DNA of 21,338 bases from a virus. This document shows, one piece after another, positions 9,222 through 16,109 of this stretch; position 1 is the first letter of the stretch; every line of letters begins with the position of its first letter. The stretch spans positions 1-21,338 of the IMG/VR virus record IMGVR_UViG_3300006928_000121. One strand, given 5' to 3'. Position numbers and translations under genes: made by a program. The notes under the pieces were generated by a model. That model was not told the DNA's origin. It saw only the letters and a list, made by a program, of their open reading frames with translations, and did not search any database.

Positions 9222-12204
9222 GTCGTCTGGTGTTGTATTTACCGTCCCAGCTAGCTGAAACAAGTGTTGCGGTGAAAGGTGCGGTTACTTTAATAGTCAT
9301 ATCATATTTCGTATTCTTCTTATATATTGGTACACTTACACTTTTATATAACTGAGATGGTACTTTGTTTAAAGAACTGATATCATTAATAATACCTGAT
9401 TCATAATGAATATAATCTTTAAATGTTTCACCATCTGTACCAGCTTGGTTTCTTACAATATCTGATAAATGGAACTCTAATGGTCCAGATACACCTAACT
9501 CAAAGTTGAGTCTATGTATTCTTAGATCAGCATTTACATCATAAGCTCCTTTAGATTCAGTACCAAAGTAAGGGGTAGGTAAAGCTACTTCAGTTGTATA
9601 CTTATATCCTGTTGCAAATTCAATAGATCTTAAGTCTACGTTATCATATACTGCTGTAGCACCACTGACACTACTAGGTGTTCTTACATTACCATCAGCT
9701 AATTCAACTAATCGTAAGTTTGTAGTACCATTTTGAATAGTATAAGGGTATGTTATTGTTGTCTTCTTAGTTGTAGAATTATAAGCTATAGCTTGTGTAT
9801 CATTTACTTGGCTCCTATCTACCATATTATCTAGACAAGCTTCAAACTGTCTAGCTATATTAGTTGGTGAGCCTACTGTACCAGCACCAATAGTATAACT
9901 ACGAGTATTAGTAGAGGATACCACAAGTTCATAACGTTGTATAATCCATTCTGAACCTTGTTTAGTAATTGTAAAATAATTACCTCCTGTATAAAGTTGA
10001 TGAATAAGATTACCTTCTATACCCCAGGAATACCAAGCAGACTGCTCTCTCTGATTACCTCCGTCAAAGTACTTATAAGTATATAAAGTACTAGTACCTA
10101 TTTTCCCACAAGTAACAAGACCATTAGTAGAAGAATTACAAATGTCATCAATATCATTTGGTATATACTCCGGTATAACTCTTGTTTGTTCTATAACTTT
10201 AGGTGGAGCGTTCTCGGCTTGTACAACTAGTTCAAATACTTTAGTATAAGAAGATTTATTACTAGCAAATATAACTGATGTTCCAGTATCTACAGGTACT
10301 AATTCTCTACTACAGTCGAACGAAGACATCTTTTTAATCTGTGCTGTCTTAGGACTAAACTGTTCTGACTCTGTAAATAACATGAATTGGGCAGCTTCTG
10401 TAAATAATAAGATGCCTTTTTGCATTGGTATAACATGCCGAATGATAGCTGGCTTAACGTCAGATGCAGCCATATCAATGGGATCAGCGTCACTTCCTGA
10501 AATAGCAGAGTTTACAAAGAAATTAAAATAATCTGCAGGTTGACTAATAACAGTCTGTTCTCCTGAGATCATACCTAGTCTGTTTCGTACAAAGAATAAT
10601 GCAGAGATACCTTGTCCTACAAATGTAGGCATAGGGTTAGTCAGATCATCTCCTACTGTCCTATCTACCCAGTAGTTAGCTAGGAGTGTACCTTGCCATG
10701 CAGTTGGTGTAACCCTACCATTAGAGGTTGGGTTCATAGTTCTACCTAAAATACCACTGTCATGGTCATTCTTATTCTGATGACTAGCATTAGGGTCTAA
10801 TGTTGTCCATGCAAAGTTACCATTACGGTAGTTTATTAGTGCATGTGGCATAGTACTGTAATCAAATCCAGCTACTAGTTGGTTACCATCTCCATCTTTA
10901 GGTGATACAGTCTCTTCCCAAATACCTGAACCTACATCACCTGTACCTGAACCTGATGTTATAAATTTAACGTAGTAATCATCTGCATCTGCATCTTCTG
11001 TATTAGAAACTTTAACAATATATCCATCTTTACATGAGCCAGGTAGCTTAGATATGTTCTGTACTGAACTAGTAAAAGCATATAAGGCATCACCTGTGAG
11101 ACCTCCACGGGTACCAATTGATCCAAAAGCATAGTTAGTCTGTATATATAAACCATTACCTGCTACTGTGACAGAACAGGTATTACTTCCTTGACCATGA
11201 TACTTAGCTACTATTTTATTTCTAAGGTTACCTAGTACTGCGTCAACACTGATTTCACCTTTTCTAATACTCTTAGGTGTGCGGTATATAGCTGCGTCAG
11301 AATCTGAATAAGAGTCGTAGGTAGATTGACGGATAATAGTTACAGTATAAACTGTACCGTTAACAGTGATATCTCTAGAAATATTACTAGAACCTACGTT
11401 CTTACCGTTTTCTTGTAACGTTACTGTAGCAGTATATTGTGTATGATAGTCAGGGTTAGTATTAGCTGAAGGGCTACCTCCATTAGAGGTGTATCCATCA
11501 ACAAAGTGAGTAGCATTAACAGTTACTGTGAACGATACATCTTCCCATGCTCCATCAGTAGACTCACCATAAAAAGTAGCTTTACCTGTACTAGATGCAT
11601 CTGAACTACTTGATTCCCAAGTAGCACTACTTGTATTCTTTTTAACTACTTCAAGAGCTTCTGCTCTATATTTAGTTGTAGAAGTAAGATTAGGATTACC
11701 TAGTGATATAACATATTCTGAGTTATAAGCTATCTCATTAAGACTAACAAAAGCATAGTTATCTTGGAACTGTGCAGTATTACGTGCAGTCTCTACGATC
11801 TTTTGAGGATTAGTTATAATGGTATAGTCATTAATTGTTAACTTCCCTAGTGGATCTGTTGCCCCTAAAAGGTAGTTAAAATTTTGTGGCCCATTTGTTG
11901 CAAAGACTACACCTTGCTCTACACCTGTGGCTAAATTCCATACTCTAATATCAGGTGTACCTGTAGTAGTAACCTGTACTAAATATTTCTCATCATCATC
12001 TCGGATGATATCAAACCATTGACCTCCATCTACAGCATTAGTTAACTTACCAACGTACTCACCAGGGGGTCTCTTCTGTAAACCAAAGGTTACATCAGGA
12101 TGTGCGTTATGGCAGGTTCTTAACTGACCTGGAAATTTAATAAAGTCTGGCTGTTGTGAAACACCTCCTAAAAAATTAGGGATGCGTTGGTTAATTGCTG
12201 GCAT
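9208..12204 (-). CDS. Tail tubular protein B, gp12-like
   Basis: This 998-residue beta-rich protein opens MPAINQRIPNFLGGVSQQPD, a typical start for T7 gp12-family nozzle proteins (F-x-G-G-V-S-Q-Q-P). In T7, gp12 (about 794 aa) forms the distal tail nozzle that contacts the fibres and plugs the DNA. The extra length here includes a Ser/Thr/Gly/Asn-rich stretch at about residues 185-300, possibly an added surface domain. The ATG overlaps the gp11 stop as TAATG. The downstream gp13 starts inside its last codons. Assignment is firm. Confidence 0.93.
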   Translation of the reverse strand: MPAINQRIPNFLGGVSQQPDFIKFPGQLRTCHNAHPDVTFGLQKRPPGEYVGKLTNAVDGGQWFDIIRDDDEKYLVQVTTTGTPDIRVWNLATGVEQGVVFATNGPQNFNYLLGATDPLGKLTINDYTIITNPQKIVETARNTAQFQDNYAFVSLNEIAYNSEYVISLGNPNLTSTTKYRAEALEVVKKNTSSATWESSSSDASSTGKATFYGESTDGAWEDVSFTVTVNATHFVDGYTSNGGSPSANTNPDYHTQYTATVTLQENGKNVGSSNISRDITVNGTVYTVTIIRQSTYDSYSDSDAAIYRTPKSIRKGEISVDAVLGNLRNKIVAKYHGQGSNTCSVTVAGNGLYIQTNYAFGSIGTRGGLTGDALYAFTSSVQNISKLPGSCKDGYIVKVSNTEDADADDYYVKFITSGSGTGDVGSGIWEETVSPKDGDGNQLVAGFDYSTMPHALINYRNGNFAWTTLDPNASHQNKNDHDSGILGRTMNPTSNGRVTPTAWQGTLLANYWVDRTVGDDLTNPMPTFVGQGISALFFVRNRLGMISGEQTVISQPADYFNFFVNSAISGSDADPIDMAASDVKPAIIRHVIPMQKGILLFTEAAQFMLFTESEQFSPKTAQIKKMSSFDCSRELVPVDTGTSVIFASNKSSYTKVFELVVQAENAPPKVIEQTRVIPEYIPNDIDDICNSSTNGLVTCGKIGTSTLYTYKYFDGGNQREQSAWYSWGIEGNLIHQLYTGGNYFTITKQGSEWIIQRYELVVSSTNTRSYTIGAGTVGSPTNIARQFEACLDNMVDRSQVNDTQAIAYNSTTKKTTITYPYTIQNGTTNLRLVELADGNVRTPSSVSGATAVYDNVDLRSIEFATGYKYTTEVALPTPYFGTESKGAYDVNADLRIHRLNFELGVSGPLEFHLSDIVRNQAGTDGETFKDYIHYESGIINDISSLNKVPSQLYKSVSVPIYKKNTKYDMTIKVTAPFTATLVSASWDGKYNTRRHVRR

Positions 12205-12872
12205 TATCTTTGTAAAGCTTTAAAGGGTCGGAAGCTGGTGTAAGATTGCCTGTTGCGTCCATCATTAAATACATTATAATCAGCTTGTGCTGTATCATAT
12301 TCAATTGCGTTCGCTCTTGCTACTACTTCATCCTGTTGTAAGATTGCGTTTGATCCTTCATCACTTACCATTCTCATGGAAGCTATACGACAGGCTTTAG
12401 CAGTAATATAATCTTTAAATACTTGTGGAATATCTTCAAAAGCATAGGCATACACAATGTCTAGATACATAGCTGTTTCATCAGGGAATGTATCTGCACC
12501 TGTTGTATTTGCTCTATAGCGGTCATATAGTTTTCGGGTGGTAACTAGCTTATTATTGACAGTTGAGGTTGTTGCTTTCATCGTCACATCATATGTATCC
12601 AAATGGTAGTAACGGCTGATATCAACACTAAGGATATTATCTCCTAATTCTACCTGATCATTAGTATCAGGAATAAATTTAACGGATTGTTCGGAATTAA
12701 AAGACCAGCCTTCGGCTTGAATCTCCCTAGTTATCTGCCGAAGAGTCGTCTGTGCAATAGCCACTTCGGGGCTTTGAGTTTCAAGGGTATTAACTGGACT
12801 CTCTCCGACACTCATTAAGACTGAGTTTACAGCATCCAATTCACTGGATGTTGCATAAGTAGGGGTTGCCAT
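12204..12872 (-). CDS. Tail tubular protein A, gp11-like
   Basis: This is a 222-residue protein; T7 gp11 is about 196 aa. The N-terminal A-V-N-x-x-L-x-x-V-G-E-S-P-V-N-T-L motif (residues ~14-30) and the following Q-x-E-G-W-x-F-N segment are characteristic of the gp11 tail adaptor family. Gp11 forms the ring between portal and nozzle. It is the first gene after the terminator at 12878-12903, so its expression needs either read-through or a separate promoter in the 57-bp gap after the capsid gene. It is joined to gp12 by TAATG. Confidence 0.94.
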   Translation of the reverse strand: MATPTYATSSELDAVNSVLMSVGESPVNTLETQSPEVAIAQTTLRQITREIQAEGWSFNSEQSVKFIPDTNDQVELGDNILSVDISRYYHLDTYDVTMKATTSTVNNKLVTTRKLYDRYRANTTGADTFPDETAMYLDIVYAYAFEDIPQVFKDYITAKACRIASMRMVSDEGSNAILQQDEVVARANAIEYDTAQADYNVFNDGRNRQSYTSFRPFKALQR

Positions 12873-12877
12873 GATAT

Positions 12878-12903
12878 AAAAAAAGGGGTACCGAAGTACC
12901 CCT
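12878..12903 (-). terminator. Intrinsic terminator after the capsid gene
   Basis: On the minus strand the sequence is a perfect 8-bp stem AGGGGTAC / GTACCCCT closed by a UUCG tetraloop and followed directly by a run of T residues (seven A on the plus strand at 12878-12884). It lies 26 bp past the capsid stop and just before gp11, the position of the T-phi terminator of T7. It probably lowers tail-gene expression relative to capsid. Confidence 0.93.
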
Positions 12904-12929
12904 GTATATGTTGGTTAAAGGTATATTGA

Positions 12930-14054
12930 TTAGAATGTGGTTGGAGCTGTATTTGTAGTATGTAGTTCAATACATGAGGCAGGGTTAAGATAGTCGGCGC
13001 CCATTGCTAAACGTCCGAGTATAATATCGCCTTGGTAAATCACTGATACATCACCACTCGTTACTTGAACCTGTGGTCCGATAGCTTCAACGACACCTGC
13101 GGCTTCCTTCTGGAAGATGAGTCCACAAGATGTACCCCAAGTATTAGCAAGTCCGTAGTCATTGTTGACTCCACCTTGTGCTACTGAGGCGTTCTCCATT
13201 GTTTGACCAACGAATGAACCAGCATTATCAATTGTTGTTGCAGTACCATACTTACCTTGGAAAGGTACGTTCATGGACTGAAGGATATCAATACCTGCAA
13301 TAGATAAGATTCCTTTACCTTTCTGCAATCCATCACCTTGCTGATCTCTATTGATAAGCGCATTAGATGATACGTTCTCAATAAGAGTATAGTATTGGCG
13401 AGGTGAGAGTACGGCGACACGGCCTTCTTGTGATACTCCTTTCTCATCTAGCTGTGTTGCAGCTTCAAAGAATGCTGATACAAGTTTACCTGAATCAAGA
13501 GCGTCACCAGCTGCACCGGAACCGGAGCCTACCTGGATTGTAGATCCACCTGGCTCAACTTTACCTGAAGCCGAGATGGGGTGTGCCTTACGGGCACCAC
13601 GTGAGATAGCTCTAAAGATGAGTCTATCATATTTTTCTGCGAGAGCAAAACCAATCTTCTTAGAGATTTCACCACGTAATTCGTAGTGAGCTAGGGTCTC
13701 GTCAAGGTCGTAAACGAATGCAGAGCTGATCAAGAGGTCATCCATTTGGATGGTCTTCTCAGCTACTGGCAGCGCGTTCTCTGTACCCAAGATAGGTGTA
13801 CCTGGGGTATGGTAGTCGGCGCTCATGCGTCCCGTGTAGATGAACTGTAAAGATTTACCGTTCTTTAGGGTACGACGAGTAACAAGATTCCTGGCGATTG
13901 TGTTATGCTGGAAACCTTTGAAGAGCTCTCCTGAGAAGAGTTTCAGATAGGTTCCGTACTTGGCATCATACCCAGCCTGGTTTGTCGTCAGGGCTAGAGG
14001 GGTTGAACCAGTACTATTAATCTTACCTAAAGCGGTAGTTAAAGCATTAGCCAT
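12930..14054 (-). CDS. Major capsid protein, gp10-like
   Basis: This 374-residue protein has HK97-fold character and matches the T7 gp10A family in size (345 aa). Recognisable parts are the N-terminal K-Y-G-T-Y-L-K-L-F-S-G-E-L segment, the N-T-I-A-R-N-L-V-T-R-R run and the G-K-S-L-Q-F-I-Y-T-G-R-M loop (residues ~58-75), as well as the I-Q-M-D-D-L-L region. The ATG at 14054 follows a leader of about 155 bp with several inverted repeats, and a strong terminator follows the gene; both fit a highly expressed transcript. I saw no obvious slippery site for a 10B-type frameshifted minor form, since the terminator closely follows the stop. Confidence 0.96.
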   Translation of the reverse strand: MANALTTALGKINSTGSTPLALTTNQAGYDAKYGTYLKLFSGELFKGFQHNTIARNLVTRRTLKNGKSLQFIYTGRMSADYHTPGTPILGTENALPVAEKTIQMDDLLISSAFVYDLDETLAHYELRGEISKKIGFALAEKYDRLIFRAISRGARKAHPISASGKVEPGGSTIQVGSGSGAAGDALDSGKLVSAFFEAATQLDEKGVSQEGRVAVLSPRQYYTLIENVSSNALINRDQQGDGLQKGKGILSIAGIDILQSMNVPFQGKYGTATTIDNAGSFVGQTMENASVAQGGVNNDYGLANTWGTSCGLIFQKEAAGVVEAIGPQVQVTSGDVSVIYQGDIILGRLAMGADYLNPASCIELHTTNTAPTTF

Positions 14055-14209
14055 TTATCTTTTTAAAAGTTTATATAAGTTTCTCAGCTGAAATTGTTGC
14101 GCGTTTGTTTGCGGGTCTATCCCCACCGTCTAGACGGCAAAAGGTATCCGACGTATCGGGCTCGTGCCAATGAAAGAGAGGTCCGACTCTGAGGTGCCTC
14201 TCTTCCTGA
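14055..14209 (-). promoter_or_regulatory. Capsid gene leader with three inverted repeats
   Basis: The 155-bp non-coding stretch lies between the 49-aa gene stop and the capsid ATG. In transcription order it holds an 8-bp stem AAGAGAGG/CCTCTCTT with a 15-nt loop (14204-14174), a 4-bp hairpin CCGA-TACG-TCGG (14159-14148), and a perfect 12-bp palindrome CCGTCTAGACGG (14137-14126). An AT-rich stretch (TATATAAACTTTTAAAAAG) lies just before the start codon. No T-run follows the first hairpin, so it is not a standard terminator. A late phage promoter or mRNA-stabilising or processing element is plausible, but no promoter consensus can be assigned from sequence alone. Confidence 0.55.
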
Positions 14210-14359
14210 TCATAGAGTAGTTAATGCTGTCTCTAGATCAATCTCTTCTGTCTCGTTATTCATGTAGTCATCAGTTGCTTTAGCAATCTTCTGACCTTCA
14301 GTAGGTTCTGGTTCGGATTTGTTCTCAGATCCTAGCCATGTTACATTAGCTTTTTCCAT
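14210..14359 (-). CDS. Small acidic protein of unknown function (49 aa)
   Basis: This short gene encodes MEKANVTWLGSENKSEPEP... to a C-terminal ...EEIDLETALTTL, very rich in Glu, Asp and Thr. The ATG at 14359 overlaps the end of the 79-aa gene by 14 bp, with a GGAG about 11 bases upstream of the ATG. It is the last gene before the capsid leader. No family recognised; coding support comes from the overlap, composition and reading-frame continuity, so the call is moderate. Confidence 0.6.
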   Translation of the reverse strand: MEKANVTWLGSENKSEPEPTEGQKIAKATDDYMNNETEEIDLETALTTL

Positions 14360-14585
14360 CTTTAGCAGGCTCCAGGTTTTTTATTTCGGATTCCAGGTTG
14401 GCCAGTAAATCCACGAGGTCTGATTTTCTTCTTTGGTAAGCACTATCAAGTTGCGTAAGTTGGGCTTTGGCTTCTTTGACTTCGTTTTCTTTTTGAGTGA
14501 GTTTGAGTTTGCCAAGTTGTTCCTCCGATACAACGTAGACTGTACGAGTAGGTGGTGTAAAGTAGGAATCAAATAATGAGTACAT
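14346..14585 (-). CDS. Small coiled-coil protein (79 aa), unknown function
   Basis: The N terminus MYSLFDSYFTPPTRTVYVVS is aromatic and Pro-containing; I recall similar openings in other marine phage small proteins, but cannot verify this. Residues ~24-72 form one long helix with heptad-spaced hydrophobics (Leu/Ile/Ala) and many Lys/Glu/Gln, so a coiled coil is expected. The ATG overlaps the stop of the 46-aa membrane peptide as TAATG, and its own end overlaps the 49-aa gene. There is no signal peptide. A structural or chaperone-like role near the capsid is possible but unproven. Confidence 0.75.
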   Translation of the reverse strand: MYSLFDSYFTPPTRTVYVVSEEQLGKLKLTQKENEVKEAKAQLTQLDSAYQRRKSDLVDLLANLESEIKNLEPAKDGKS

Positions 14586-14725
14586 TAGTATTCGTTAGTA
14601 AGTTCAGTGTTACAGGGGCAATCACCACGGCAATTCTCATGTGCATTTAAATGCATGAGCTCTACTGCAGTGAAGAACCCCAAGAGCATGATAACACATG
14701 CCCAGGGGGATTCAAGATACTTCAT
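14585..14725 (-). CDS. Small single-pass membrane protein with Cys-rich tail (46 aa)
   Basis: The gene starts with ATG at 14725 directly after the TAA of the porin-like gene, with no gap. It has a short N terminus (MKYLESPW), one hydrophobic segment at about residues 8-24 (ACVIMLLGFFTAVEL), then a polar tail with the pattern C-R-G-D-C-P-C (residues 32-38). Its stop overlaps the next start as TAATG. The tail would suit an oxidising compartment or metal binding. It could be a small holin-like or spanin-like membrane peptide, but it shows no lipobox and only one segment, so I give no function. Tight spacing on both sides is the main support. Confidence 0.65.
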   Translation of the reverse strand: MKYLESPWACVIMLLGFFTAVELMHLNAHENCRGDCPCNTELTNEY

Positions 14726-15085
14726 TTAGAAGCTATACTTGGCACCGATTTTTGTGCCATATGCATTATCAGCATCTTCATCAGTAATGAATGATACTTC
14801 TCCATACACATCTAGTTTCTCAGATGCAGCTACGGAAGCTCCGAGCTTGCCTGAGAATTCAGTTGATCCGTCCGCGCCGTCACCGTTGACAAGGGCTGGG
14901 CCACCTTGAATATAATATCCAAGATCACCTACCTCGCCTTCGTAACCTACGTGTAGATCAGTAGTACGGGAAGTATAATCATTGCCTGTATAGGATGCGT
15001 TAGACTCGACGTTAGTATAAACGCCAGCCATTGCAGGAGCAGAAGCGAAAGTTGTTGCCGCTAGAGCAATTGCAAATGTTTTCAT
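14726..15085 (-). CDS. Secreted outer-membrane beta-barrel (porin-like) protein
   Basis: The 119-residue product has a clear signal peptide (residues 1-20: Lys2, a hydrophobic core, and an A-P-A-M-A cleavage site before G21). The mature ~99 residues alternate hydrophobic and polar residues in strand-length blocks (for example DLHVGYEGEVGDLGYYIQGG, FSGKLGASVAAS, LDVYGEVSFIT) and end in K-I-G-A-K-Y-S-F. A terminal Phe after alternating aromatics is the standard signal for beta-barrel assembly in the outer membrane. The size suits a small barrel of perhaps 8 strands, much shorter than a full porin. I recall similar small secreted barrels in marine cyanophages. It probably enters the host envelope during infection, but a virion role cannot be excluded. 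It begins 6 bp after the 17-aa peptide stop. Confidence 0.82.
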   Translation of the reverse strand: MKTFAIALAATTFASAPAMAGVYTNVESNASYTGNDYTSRTTDLHVGYEGEVGDLGYYIQGGPALVNGDGADGSTEFSGKLGASVAASEKLDVYGEVSFITDEDADNAYGTKIGAKYSF

Positions 15086-15091
15086 GTTAAG

Positions 15092-15145
15092 TTAATTGGA
15101 AGTTTTTGTGTACTCAACACCACGATACCTTAGTTTAACAGTCAT
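15092..15145 (-). CDS. Very short DUF4278-like peptide (17 aa)
   Basis: The peptide MTVKLRYRGVEYTKTSN carries the Y-R-G motif with the K-L-x-Y-R-G-x-x-Y spacing of DUF4278, a family of short cyanobacterial and phage proteins usually around 60 aa. A GGAG sits 8 bases before the ATG, a better ribosome site than most genes here. The in-frame ATG at 15178 would add residues but lacks such a site. It is either a minimal member, a truncated remnant, or a leader peptide for the porin-like gene 6 bp downstream. Confidence 0.5.
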   Translation of the reverse strand: MTVKLRYRGVEYTKTSN

Positions 15146-15269
15146 TGTTAATACTCCAGTACCACAACCCCGTTCCATGCTGTGGTTTCATGCGACCTTC
15201 AAGAGAAGGTTGAACGGACGTGGCGTGAGGTGGCTTCTACTGTATCGACATACGAGCCGCCTTTGTTAC
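15146..15269 (-). ncRNA. Candidate structured RNA between hli and the DUF4278-like peptide
   Basis: This 124-bp gap contains three short perfect hairpins in the transcript: GTAT-GTCG-ATAC (15253-15242), ACCTTC-TCTT-GAAGGT (15210-15195) and ACCACA...TGTGGT with a 14-nt loop (15186-15161). The plus-strand open frame across it is the complement of this structured stretch and of the neighbouring genes and shows no protein family. Known structured RNAs near light-related genes in cyanophages include the wcaG and PhotoRC-II motifs; I cannot tell whether this is one of them. No T-run follows, so it is not a simple terminator. Confidence 0.4.
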
Positions 15270-15443
15270 CTAGAATATTCCAGGTATGATTTGTCCAGTG
15301 AATAGGTAAGCACCGACTGCTGCATTGAATCCAATCATTGCGAGCCAGCCATTTACACGTTCAGCATTCTCCAGGTACTCTTGAGTAGTAGGTGGAGTAA
15401 CGACCTCAACTTGAGGTTCTGTAGCAAATCTGTTGTTAGGCAT
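15270..15443 (-). CDS. hli: High-light-inducible protein (Hli), phage type
   Basis: The 57-residue product has a polar N terminus (1-24) and one transmembrane helix with the chlorophyll-binding LHC motif, here A-E-R-V-N-G-W-L-A-M-I-G-F (residues 27-39), ending in Y-L-F-T-G-Q-I-I-P-G-I-F. The TGQIIPG ending is the signature of the multicopy, light-induced Hli group shared by Prochlorococcus and its phages. Hli proteins bind chlorophyll and carotenoid in thylakoids and protect photosystem II; phage copies are thought to keep photosynthesis going during infection. The usual Arg of ExxNxR is Trp33 here; Glu28 and Asn31 are kept. The start (ATG 15443) has no clear ribosome site; the 60-bp gap upstream contains a 5-bp GGCGG/CCGCC inverted repeat. 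Confidence 0.95.
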   Translation of the reverse strand: MPNNRFATEPQVEVVTPPTTQEYLENAERVNGWLAMIGFNAAVGAYLFTGQIIPGIF

Positions 15444-15503
15444 TAGTAAATAAGATTGATGTACTAAGGCGGGGACGATGAACTGTTCGGGCCGCCACTT
15501 AAC

Positions 15504-16109
15504 TTATCTTAGAGGGTAATCCCCATGTACCCATTTAACTAGAGAGTATCTAGTTCCATGAGTTACAGGCTGGACTTGGTGTATCCACCGACTATCAAAT
15601 ACAATAATAGTGCCCTGTTCTCTAGGACATACTAGTTTATTTGAGTCAGCTTCCCAACTCCAGTCTTCCATATCAGCATAGTCTAGAAGGAGATCACCTC
15701 CTTCATAGTCATTCTCATCTGATAGTTGTACGGTTACACTAAGCTTCCTAGTATTTGCAATAGATTTTCTGTCACAACTATAATCCATATGATTATTGAA
15801 GTACATACCTACATCATACTTAGAAAACTGTGCCCGTTCTTTGTCATAATCTGTTAAATCATAATCAAAGTTGTGGTTGTTTGCAATCCTAGTGTACCCA
15901 ATCAGCATAGCATTAAGCCATTCTAATTCAGTACCTTGGATGTGGACATTCCTTAAGTCATGCTTGATTGAACCACTGTCACCTTTACCGGTGAGGATTC
16001 CTCCAAGTGTATACTCTTTGTAACAATGAGCATTGATTATGTTGTTACACATATCAACTGGAAGTGCTGACTTAAAGATAGTGTAAGGACACCAGCGGTT
16101 GTTAGTCAT
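15504..16109 (-). CDS. 2-oxoglutarate/Fe(II)-dependent dioxygenase (PKHD/prolyl hydroxylase type)
   Basis: This is a 201-residue protein of the double-stranded beta-helix dioxygenase fold. The iron triad is visible as H107-x-D109 (N-N-H-M-D-Y) and H177 (R-W-I-H-Q-V), and R187 in T-R-Y-S-L-V-K-W is the 2-oxoglutarate anchor. The L-S-x-x-x-D-Y-E-G-G-D-L stretch (129-140) is typical of PKHD-type hydroxylases. The family couples oxidation of 2-oxoglutarate to hydroxylation of a protein, amino acid or nucleobase. Such genes are frequent in marine cyanophages, usually with unknown substrate. The ATG at 16109 overlaps the stop of the Lys-rich 30-aa gene as TAATG, placing it in the same operon as the scaffold and small genes. 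Confidence 0.93.
   Translation of the reverse strand: MTNNRWCPYTIFKSALPVDMCNNIINAHCYKEYTLGGILTGKGDSGSIKHDLRNVHIQGTELEWLNAMLIGYTRIANNHNFDYDLTDYDKERAQFSKYDVGMYFNNHMDYSCDRKSIANTRKLSVTVQLSDENDYEGGDLLLDYADMEDWSWEADSNKLVCPREQGTIIVFDSRWIHQVQPVTHGTRYSLVKWVHGDYPLR

Noticed and set aside
9222-9263. Longer gp13 start at TTG 9263
   Set aside because: It uses a rare start with no ribosome site and overlaps gp12 by 56 bp; the in-frame ATG at 9221 gives the usual family length.
10299-10493. Minus-strand open frames nested inside gp12 (also 10959-11156)
   Set aside because: They are out of frame with a well-supported nozzle gene and show no family features.
14174-14204. Terminator after the 49-aa gene
   Set aside because: The 8-bp stem has a 15-nt loop and is followed by mixed sequence without a T-run, so I list it as part of the capsid leader.
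15096-15305. Plus-strand 69-codon open frame across the hli/peptide gap
   Set aside because: It is antisense to hli, the 17-aa peptide and the hairpin region, has no ribosome site, and shows no family features.
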